A DNA stretch of 5,859 nucleotides from Candidatus Equimonas enterica (GTDB taxonomy: Bacteria; Bacteroidota; Bacteroidia; Bacteroidales; Bacteroidaceae), in the NCBI GenBank assembly GCA_018066225.1, contig JAGHRU010000228.1, positions 1 to 5,859 of the forward strand, in the 5' to 3' direction. Under the pieces are notes generated by a model. It ran no database searches, was not told the DNA's origin, and saw nothing but the letters and a program-made list of their open reading frames with translations. Positions 1 through 5,859 of the stretch are shown here, piece by piece; the stretch's first letter is position 1; each line of letters opens with the position of its first letter. A program made the translations under genes and the position numbers.

Positions 1-50
1 TTAAAGTTTCATGAAATTTGGCGGCCGTCGCACCATCCCCCTATAGCCCT

Positions 51-92
51 CCAAAAACCACATATCAGGGCTGCGGTCTCACCGGTTTTTGG
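51..92. repeat. 9-bp perfect inverted repeat in leader region
   Basis: CCAAAAACC at 51-59 is matched exactly by GGTTTTTGG at 84-92, leaving a 24-nt loop. The stem does not extend further on either side. No clean T-run follows it (CTTTTC only appears about 10 nt later), so it is a weak candidate for the terminator of an upstream gene and may simply be a hairpin or chance pairing. No gene is visible to its left in this window. Confidence 0.4.
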
Positions 93-108
93 CTGCCGTC
101 TTTTCGGG

Positions 109-196
109 TCTGGGCAGAGGCTAAAAACTGTCTTCGCAGACAGGTGAAACGATCTGCGCAGACAGGGAAAAGGGTCTGCCCTTGTACGACAATGTG
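109..196. repeat. Degenerate 22-bp tandem repeat, four units
   Basis: Units start at 109, 131, 153 and 175, exactly 22 bp apart. The best-matching pair begins TCTTCGCAGACAGG (131) and TCTGCGCAGACAGG (153), differing at one of 14 bases, and each is followed by an A-rich tail. Unit 109 begins TCTGGGCAGAGG; unit 175 keeps only TCTGC and then decays. The head of each unit is self-complementary: TCTGCGCAGA at 153-162 is a perfect 10-bp palindrome, and CTGTCT/AGACAG (128-133, 138-143) can form a 6-bp hairpin. Two weaker units in the same phase may start at 65 and 87. The array ends about 9 bp before the predicted promoter, so it may be a binding-site array or a dispersed intergenic repeat; the sequence alone does not say which. 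Confidence 0.6.
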
Positions 197-204
197 CCTT
201 AACG

Positions 205-236
205 CTTGGTAGTTTCAAGATTTATGCCTACCTTTG
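205..236 (+). promoter_or_regulatory. Predicted Bacteroidetes-type promoter for tamB-tamL
   Basis: TACCTTTG at 229-236 matches the Bacteroidetes -7 consensus TAnnTTTG exactly. CTTG at 205-208 is a near match to the -33 element (TTTG), with a 20-bp spacer, which is within the usual range. Transcription would begin near 241-246, leaving a leader of only about 10-15 nt before the ATG at 256. No Shine-Dalgarno sequence precedes that ATG, as is common in this phylum. Promoter position is predicted from the motif only. Confidence 0.6.
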
Positions 237-255
237 TGCCGTAATATCGCCTGCT

Positions 256-1194
256 ATGAATATCAACCGCAAGAAAGTGTGGAAGGCCGTGGGGTGGATA
301 GTCGCTTCCCCCTTCCTACTTTTTCTAATACTCGCCATACTACTCTATCTGCCTCCCGTGCAGAATTTCGTGGCTGGCCGCGTGTGCGAAGCTATGAGCG
401 AAAGCACGGGGCTGGACATCCGCATCGGCTATGTACGCTTGGGCTTCCCACTCGACCTTGTGGTCGATGACCTCCACGTAACGCAGGACGACTCCTTGGT
501 GTGCGATGCCCGCACCATTCGTCTCGAAGTTGCTGTGCTGCCGCTCTTTGAGGGACGTGCCGACATCGACGGTCTGCGGCTGCGAGAAGCCAAGATTGAC
601 ACGCGCAGCCTCATCGCCGACACGCGCGTCAGTGGCGACGTGCGGCTCTTCGATGCCGAACTCCACGGTGTGGAATGGGCACGGGAGAAAGTACACCTCA
701 ACGAGGCCGTGCTCGCCGATGCCAACCTCGCTGTGGTGCTCACCGACACCGCCGCAGAAGACACGACAACCTCCACCGCCAAGTGGGACATCGTGACCGA
801 CCGCGTCACGCTACGCCACACCGCTGTGGCTGTGAGCCTGCCGGGCGACACGATGCGCATAGCGGCAGCACTGGGCAAGGCGGAACTGCTCGATGGCCAT
901 TTCGACACGGGACGTCCCTACTACGCCTTTCGCCGCTTGACCATCGAGGACGGTTTCGTCCACTACGACGCAGGGGCAAACACGCGCCCAGCGGGTAGGC
1001 TCGCGCCAGAGCCCAAGTCGCTGGCCGCAGCACTCGCGCCACTATCGGAGCGCGCACGCGGCTCATCGCTCACCCTGCCACCCGCCCCCTCGGCATCAAT
1101 CACATCGCCATCAGCGACCTCGGCACCGTCATCGACACCCTGTCATACGACGAGGCAGGACGATTGCGCTGCGGGGTGCGCCACCTGCGGATGA
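256..1194 (+). CDS. tamB: TamB-like translocation/assembly protein, N-terminal fragment (frameshifted)
   Basis: This is the 5' part of a tamB-like gene. TamB proteins are anchored in the inner membrane, cross the periplasm as a long hydrophobic beta-groove and help build the outer membrane. The ATG at 256 is chosen because it gives a basic N-terminus (MNINRKKVWK) followed by one uncleaved membrane helix at about residues 11-31, ending in YLPPVQNFV, which is characteristic of Bacteroidetes TamB. Residues 45-100 (STGLDIRIGYVRLGFPLDLVVDDLHV, written here only as its start STGLDIRIGYVR) read like the first AsmA-like repeat. The family-like sequence continues through YYAFRRLTIEDGFVHYD near residue 235. 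From about residue 279 the frame turns into low-complexity S/T/P sequence and stops at TGA 1192-1194, while the related sequence continues in another frame. The product as written would be a 312-residue stub lacking the C-terminal TamB domain. Confidence 0.85.
   Translation: MNINRKKVWKAVGWIVASPFLLFLILAILLYLPPVQNFVAGRVCEAMSESTGLDIRIGYVRLGFPLDLVVDDLHVTQDDSLVCDARTIRLEVAVLPLFEGRADIDGLRLREAKIDTRSLIADTRVSGDVRLFDAELHGVEWAREKVHLNEAVLADANLAVVLTDTAAEDTTTSTAKWDIVTDRVTLRHTAVAVSLPGDTMRIAAALGKAELLDGHFDTGRPYYAFRRLTIEDGFVHYDAGANTRPAGRLAPEPKSLAAALAPLSERARGSSLTLPPAPSASITSPSATSAPSSTPCHTTRQDDCAAGCATCG
1085..1089 (+). other. Probable frameshift site within tamB (C5 run)
   Basis: Upstream coding is in the frame of 256; downstream coding is in the frame of 1191. 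The downstream frame has a TAG at 996-998, so the switch must lie between 999 and 1191. At the run of five Cs, one extra C (or a -1 slip on CCC) joins the two frames as LTLPPAP then LGINHIAISDLGTVIDTLSYD, which matches the style of the family at this point (an NHI.ISDL...IDSLSY segment). The restored gene would span 256-4931 and encode about 1,558 residues, a normal length for a Bacteroidetes TamB. With no stop over the following 3.7 kb, either the mutation is recent, the base is a sequencing or assembly error, or the ribosome recodes here. A strong slippery heptamer is not present, so programmed frameshifting is the least likely of these. Confidence 0.7.
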
Positions 1195-4100
1195 AAGAAC
1201 GCTGCGGCCTCTCGGTGGAAGAACTCTCGGGCAGCGTCTATCTCGACACACTGCGCCTGCGCGTCCCTGCCCTCACCTTGCTCACGCCGTCTTCACGCAT
1301 CAACGCCGGCATCGCTATGGACTGGGCCTCACTCTCACCGGGAGGTGACGGCCGCATGAGTATCGATGTAGATGCCCACATCGGGCATAGCGACATCCTC
1401 ACCCTTGGCGACGGCTTCGTCGATAAGGCTATGCTCCGTGCCTTGCCTGCCGTGCCGCTCAACATCGCAGGCACATTCACGGGCAACCTCGACGACCTCA
1501 CCATATCCCGACTCCGCATCGCCCTGCCGGGCATTGCCACACTCAATGCCAACGGCCGCCTGCGCCACGCCACAGCGCCGTGGCGCAGCGGGTCACTGCG
1601 TCTCAATGCACGCACGCAAAACTTGGCCTGCGTCCGTCGCCTCTTGCCGCGCGAGGTCACCCAGCAAGTGCATCTGCCCGATGCGATGACCCTCGCTGGA
1701 AGTGTCGCTTTCGCCTCCAACGACTACCGTGGTGACCTCACCCTCGGCACTGGCGGCGGGTCGCTACACGCCAAGGCACATGCCAACCTCGCGAGCGAGT
1801 ACTACGACATCAAGGCCAACGCCGCGCGCTTCCCCTTGCAAGCCTTCCTGCCCAGCATGGGGCTCAGCAACTTCACCGGCACACTCTCCGCCGTCGGCCA
1901 CGGCTTCGACCCGACAGCACGCGGCGCAGCGTGTCACGCCCGTGCCGACATCCGCCGTTTCCGCTACGCCACCTACCCCCTCGACGGCATCAACCTCGAC
2001 GCAGACCTCAGCGGTGGCAAGGCTGTGGGTACATTCAGTGCCAACAATCCGTTGCTGCGCGGCCGTGGTGCTTTCGACGCCGTCCTCTCTCCCAGCATCG
2101 TAGCTGCCTTGAAGGCCAACATCGAGAGCCTCGACCTGCGTGCGCTCGGCGCGACGACCGACACGCTCTGCCTTGGCGGCAACATCGACATCAAGGCACG
2201 TTGCTCCAAGGATATGCGCCACATCGCCGCCGAAGGATTGGTGGGCGACATCCGCTTGCAAGACAACACGCGCGCCGTTATGACCCGCGACCTGTACTTC
2301 GACTTCGCCAGCGCGCCCGACACCACTGCCGCGCACATCAACAGTGGCGACCTTGCCCTTGCCTTGACCGCAGGCGACGAGGTGGGCACCCTCGCCCAGC
2401 ACGCTTCGACGCTCATCGATATGCTGATGGTGCAAATAGACCGCCGTGCGCTCGACCAAGAGGCTCTGCGCCACGCCATGTTCCCGCTCGACTTCACGCT
2501 GCGCGCTGGACAAGACAACCCCTTGGCAGGCCTACTCCGTCTGAAAGGCACGACCCTCTCCACGCTCGACGTGTCACTGCACACCAGCCCCGTCAGCGGA
2601 CTCAGCGGCTATGCCCTGGCTGGACCCATCGTCACGGGCAACATGCAACTCGACACGACGAACGTAGAAATCCTGCAAGACACGACGGGCATTAAGTTCA
2701 ACGCACGCGTTCACAACTACCTTAAGAGCAACCCCAACAAGTTTGACGCCAGCATCAAGTCCTACTTGCTCAGTAGCGGCGCAGGCGCAGACATTCTCTT
2801 CGTCGATGAACAGGGCGACACGGGCATCGACCTCGGCGTACGCGCCGACATCGTAGAGCAAGGCATCAACGTCAGTCTCTACCCCAAGAACCCCACCATC
2901 GCCTACCGAGGCTTCACGCTCAATAAGGACAACTACATCTTCCTCGGCAAAGACAAGAGCATCCGCGCCAACATCGACCTGCTGGCCGACGACGGCACGG
3001 GCTTGAAACTCTATGGTGAGCCCAACGCCGATACTGGCGAGAACGACCTCACCCTCTCCATCAGCCAACTCAACCTCACGGAACTCTCGTCCGTATTGCC
3101 TTTCCTGCCCAGTTTCAACGGCATGCTCTCGGGCGATGTCCACGTGACCATGAGCGAGGACAACCTCTCGGCGGCTGTCGATGCCGAGGCCAAAGGCTTC
3201 AAATATGAGGGCGTTGATTTGGGCGACATCGGCATCGAAGCCTTCTATCTGCCCAAGGAGGGCGGCGAACACCACGCCAATGCTTTCATCTCACAGGCAG
3301 GCAGCGAAGTGGCAGAGGTGGAAGGCTCCTACTTCGAAGCCGGCGGCGGCTCCTACGACGGCACTTTGCGGCTCCACGACTTCCCCTTGCAGATGCTCAA
3401 CGGCTTCCTCGTCGGCACCGACATGGCACTACGCGGCAACGCTCAGGGCGACTTCCATCTGCACGGTACTGTGGAGCATCCGACGCTTGATGGGCAACTC
3501 GATATGGGCGGAGCACACATTTACAGCGACGTCTATGGCTTCGACTTCCGCATGGACGACCGCCCCGTACGCATCGACCGCTCCACCATCACCTTCGACA
3601 AGTACGGCCTCTACTCCACAGGCGAGAAGCCACTGCTCATCAACGGCAGTGTCAATGCACAAAACATCGATGCCATTGCCCTCAATCTCACCATGCGCGC
3701 CAAGGACTTTGAGCTTATCAACACGGAGAAGAAGCGTGAGTCGATGATCTATGGCAAAGTCTTCACCGACTTCTTCGGCTCCGTCAGCGGCACGCTGGGC
3801 GATATGGTCATTCGCGGCAAGCTCAACGTGCTCGACCGCACTGACGTAACCTACATCCTCAAAGACTCACCACTCACCGTAGAAGACCGCCTCTCCGACC
3901 TCGTCACCTTCGTCAATTTTGCTGACACGACAGCGGTGGAGACGCCGCGTGAGCCTGAAAGCACGATGGACCTCACCCTCAACATTGCTCTCAACGAGGC
4001 AGCACGCGCCCACTGCTTGCTGTCCGAAGATGGCGAGAGTTACGTCAATCTCGAAGGCGGTGGCGACCTCACTATGCGTCTCACCAAACAGGGCGAAATG

Positions 4101-4931
4101 CGTATGACGGGACGCTACACCGTGCAGCAGGGTGAGATGAAATACGCACTGCCCGTCATTCCGCTCAAAACCTTCGCCATCGATCCGGGCTCTTACGTTG
4201 ATTTCACTGGCGAGGTGCTCAATCCTACGCTCAACATTGCAGCCAAAGAGCGCGTGAAAGCCGTCGTCACCGATGGCGACCAGCAACGCTCCGTGGCCTT
4301 CAATGTGGGTGTGGCACTGACCAAGCCACTGGAAGAGATGGGCTTGGAGTTCACCATCGAAGCCCCGGAAGACCTCAGCGTGCAAAACGAACTGGCAGCG
4401 ATGACGGCCGAACAGCGCGGCAAGACGGCCGTAGCTCTCCTTGCCACAGGCATGTATATGACCGATGCCAACATGGCTTCGGGCACAGGCTTCAAAGCCT
4501 CCAACGCCCTCAACGCTTTCTTGCAGAACGAGATACAACAGATCGCCGGCAATGCGCTCAAAACCATAGACATCAGCCTTGGCGTCGAGAGCGGCACATC
4601 AGCCGTCGGCACGACAACCACGGACTATTCGTTCCAGTTCTCCAAGCGTTTCCTCGACGACCGCATCTCCGTCATCGTAGGTGGTAAGATTTCGACTGGC
4701 GTCGATGCCACCAACTCGGCAGAGTCGTTCATCAACAACGTCAGCGTAGAGTATCGCCTCGACAAGAGCGCCACGCGCTACGTCCGCGTCTTCTACGATC
4801 GCAGCGCACAGGATCCGCTCGAAGGCCAACTCATGAAGACGGGGGCAGGCCTTGTGCTGCGGCGCAAGACCGACCGACTGGGCGAACTCTTCATATTCAG
4901 CAATAAGAAGAAAGCGAAAACCACCAAGTAA
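1191..4931 (+). CDS. tamB: TamB-like translocation/assembly protein, main and C-terminal part (frameshifted)
   Basis: This is the bulk of the tamB-like gene, in a different frame from its 5' part. The frame is open from 999; the only start codons before the body are TTG 1164 and ATG 1191, and 1191 is given here although true translation probably enters from the upstream fragment. The protein is a long series of alternating polar/hydrophobic beta-strands (AsmA/DUF490-like groove) without further membrane helices. Family-typical blocks, numbered in the restored 1,558-residue protein, include TIAYRGFTLNKDNYIFLGKD near 880, LTLSISQLNLTELSSVLPFL near 935, and the RESMIYGKVFTDFFGSVSG block of the TamB domain near 1160. 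The C-terminal TamB domain runs to the end, with SFINNVSVEYRLDKSATRYV and the ending LRRKTDRLGELFIFSNKKK, the part expected to engage the outer-membrane partner. Read alone it has no signal peptide or anchor and could not reach the periplasm. The next gene starts 2 nt after its stop. Confidence 0.88.
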   Translation: MKERCGLSVEELSGSVYLDTLRLRVPALTLLTPSSRINAGIAMDWASLSPGGDGRMSIDVDAHIGHSDILTLGDGFVDKAMLRALPAVPLNIAGTFTGNLDDLTISRLRIALPGIATLNANGRLRHATAPWRSGSLRLNARTQNLACVRRLLPREVTQQVHLPDAMTLAGSVAFASNDYRGDLTLGTGGGSLHAKAHANLASEYYDIKANAARFPLQAFLPSMGLSNFTGTLSAVGHGFDPTARGAACHARADIRRFRYATYPLDGINLDADLSGGKAVGTFSANNPLLRGRGAFDAVLSPSIVAALKANIESLDLRALGATTDTLCLGGNIDIKARCSKDMRHIAAEGLVGDIRLQDNTRAVMTRDLYFDFASAPDTTAAHINSGDLALALTAGDEVGTLAQHASTLIDMLMVQIDRRALDQEALRHAMFPLDFTLRAGQDNPLAGLLRLKGTTLSTLDVSLHTSPVSGLSGYALAGPIVTGNMQLDTTNVEILQDTTGIKFNARVHNYLKSNPNKFDASIKSYLLSSGAGADILFVDEQGDTGIDLGVRADIVEQGINVSLYPKNPTIAYRGFTLNKDNYIFLGKDKSIRANIDLLADDGTGLKLYGEPNADTGENDLTLSISQLNLTELSSVLPFLPSFNGMLSGDVHVTMSEDNLSAAVDAEAKGFKYEGVDLGDIGIEAFYLPKEGGEHHANAFISQAGSEVAEVEGSYFEAGGGSYDGTLRLHDFPLQMLNGFLVGTDMALRGNAQGDFHLHGTVEHPTLDGQLDMGGAHIYSDVYGFDFRMDDRPVRIDRSTITFDKYGLYSTGEKPLLINGSVNAQNIDAIALNLTMRAKDFELINTEKKRESMIYGKVFTDFFGSVSGTLGDMVIRGKLNVLDRTDVTYILKDSPLTVEDRLSDLVTFVNFADTTAVETPREPESTMDLTLNIALNEAARAHCLLSEDGESYVNLEGGGDLTMRLTKQGEMRMTGRYTVQQGEMKYALPVIPLKTFAIDPGSYVDFTGEVLNPTLNIAAKERVKAVVTDGDQQRSVAFNVGVALTKPLEEMGLEFTIEAPEDLSVQNELAAMTAEQRGKTAVALLATGMYMTDANMASGTGFKASNALNAFLQNEIQQIAGNALKTIDISLGVESGTSAVGTTTTDYSFQFSKRFLDDRISVIVGGKISTGVDATNSAESFINNVSVEYRLDKSATRYVRVFYDRSAQDPLEGQLMKTGAGLVLRRKTDRLGELFIFSNKKKAKTTK

Positions 4932-4933
4932 CC

Positions 4934-5859
4934 ATGCGAACACCTCATCTCTCCATACGCCTCCTCACGCTCTGGACAGGCTGTGCTGCCTTGCTTCTGC
5001 TCGCGGCCTGCTCCACCACCTCGGCCATCCCCGAAGGCGAGCAACTCTATACGGGCATCAAAGCCATCACCTACGGTCAGCCGCAAAAGTCAAAGCCCAG
5101 CAAGGCCGATCGCGACAGTACTGGCGTCATCACCTCCGTGGCCAACGCTGTAAACGCAGTGGACCACCTCCTCGAAGGTAATGCCAGCGATGTGCTTCCC
5201 ACCCTGCAAGACCTTAAAGCCCAAAACCTCAAACAGATGACACGACAAGAGCGCAAGCAATACAAGGCCGAGCGTGCCATCGAAGAGGATGCCCTCGCTG
5301 TGGCCAAAGAAGAAGTGGAAGCCGTGTTGGCCTATGCGCCCAACAACAGCCTCTTCGGTTCGTCGTCGCTCACCTCTCCCTTGAAGTTTGGCCTCTGGAC
5401 CTACAATAAGTACGCCAACACCGAGAGCAAATGGGGCAAATGGATGTTTAAGCACTTCGCTACGCAGCCCATACTCGTGAGCAATGTAGCCCCCGAGACA
5501 CGCGCCAAGGTCGCTACGAACACGCTCCACAACTATGGCTTTTTCCGTGGCAAGGTAGCGCACGAAGTCCTGACGGAGAGCAATCCGAAGAAAGCGCAGT
5601 TGGCCTACAACATACAGCCGGGGCCCGTCTATCGGCTCGACTCCATCGCTTATCTCGGCTTCGACGCGCCCATGCAGCACCTGCTCGACAGCACCGCGCA
5701 CCCCCGTCTGCTCAGAAGCGGCGATGCGTTTAGCGTGCTCAACCCATCGGGAGAGCAGGCCCGCATCGAGACCTTGATGCGCGAGAATGGCTACTACTAT
5801 CACACCGCGCCGATGACGACTTTCGAAGCCGACACCATAGCGCGCCCACTCTATGCAGC
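4934..5859 (+). CDS. tamL: TamL-like outer-membrane assembly lipoprotein (BamA/TamA family), 3' truncated by window
   Basis: The ATG at 4934 begins an ORF that stays open to the window edge (308 complete codons, then 2 nt). Residues 1-25 form a signal peptide with hydrophobic core and lipobox LLLAAC, so Cys26 should be lipidated; the mature protein starts CSTTSAIPEGEQLYTGIK, the hallmark of Bacteroidetes TamL. TamL is the lipidated counterpart of TamA: periplasmic POTRA domains plus a 16-stranded Omp85 barrel in the outer membrane, working with TamB. Visible here are EEVEAVLAYAPNNSLFGSSS (about 127-145), a GLWTYNKY...WGKWMFKHF segment (153-175), and POTRA-like sequence at about 181-290 (TLHNYGFFRG, YRLDSIAYLG, ARIETLMRENGYYY). 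Residues 49-120 are a charged, partly helical insert between the first strand and the EEVEA block. The barrel lies beyond the window. It starts 2 nt after the tamB stop, so co-transcription and translational coupling are likely. No strong ribosome binding site is seen. Confidence 0.9.
   Translation, partial: MRTPHLSIRLLTLWTGCAALLLLAACSTTSAIPEGEQLYTGIKAITYGQPQKSKPSKADRDSTGVITSVANAVNAVDHLLEGNASDVLPTLQDLKAQNLKQMTRQERKQYKAERAIEEDALAVAKEEVEAVLAYAPNNSLFGSSSLTSPLKFGLWTYNKYANTESKWGKWMFKHFATQPILVSNVAPETRAKVATNTLHNYGFFRGKVAHEVLTESNPKKAQLAYNIQPGPVYRLDSIAYLGFDAPMQHLLDSTAHPRLLRSGDAFSVLNPSGEQARIETLMRENGYYYHTAPMTTFEADTIARPLYA

Noticed and set aside
7..16. Palindrome TTTCATGAAA at the window start
   Set aside because: A single A/T-rich 10-bp palindrome at the edge of the window, with no partner site or promoter element, is not enough to call an operator.
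123..143. Possible minus-strand rho-independent terminator (6-bp hairpin followed by T5 on the minus strand)
   Set aside because: The stem is short and half A/T, it is part of the tandem repeat, and there is no minus-strand gene to its right to terminate.
109..196. CRISPR array
   Set aside because: The 22-bp units are contiguous with no unique spacers, are too degenerate, and no cas gene is nearby.
9..218. Small ORFs on both strands in the leader (9-218 minus, 18-212 plus)
   Set aside because: They cover the tandem repeat, lack recognisable protein features and have no start signals; the region is better explained as noncoding.
1764..2513. Long minus-strand ORF opposite tamB (249 aa), with similar ones at 2574-3275 and 3867-4538
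   Set aside because: They are mirror frames of GC-rich tamB codons, Val/Glu/Gly/Ala-rich without domain structure, and the plus strand is clearly the coding one.
5090..5803. Minus-strand ORF of 237 aa opposite tamL
   Set aside because: It lies fully inside the recognisable tamL frame and shows no family resemblance; it is an antisense shadow.

Overview
The window comes from a moderately GC-rich member of the Bacteroidales. A Prevotella-like or Prevotellaceae-like genome fits best. Three things support this: a TamB-type protein followed directly by a TamL-type lipoprotein, which is the Bacteroidetes form of the translocation and assembly module; a TAnnTTTG promoter element of the Bacteroidetes kind just before the first gene; and no Shine-Dalgarno sequence at the starts. 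The genus is inferred from the style of the protein sequences, not from a database search.

Positions 1-255 are noncoding leader DNA. They hold a 9-bp inverted repeat (51-59 and 84-92), a degenerate tandem repeat with an exact 22-bp period (109-196, possibly starting as early as 65), and a probable promoter (205-236). No convincing gene lies here.

Positions 256-4931 hold one tamB-like gene of about 1,558 codons that is broken into two reading frames. The 5' part (256-1194) encodes the membrane anchor and the first AsmA-like segment. The 3' part (frame open from 999, ATG at 1191, stop at 4931) encodes the long beta-rich body and the conserved C-terminal TamB domain. The simplest explanation is one missing C in the run of Cs at 1085-1089. 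Adding one C back gives a continuous protein with a natural junction. Whether this is a real mutation, a recoding site or a sequencing error cannot be decided from the window.

Positions 4934-5859 hold the start of tamL, beginning 2 nt after the tamB stop and running off the end of the window. It encodes a lipoprotein signal peptide and the POTRA-type periplasmic region; the outer-membrane barrel should follow outside the window. The two genes very probably form an operon: TamB is anchored in the inner membrane, spans the periplasm and works with the outer-membrane TamL in envelope biogenesis. I see no RNA gene, CRISPR array, insertion sequence or evidence of a new defence or mobile system.
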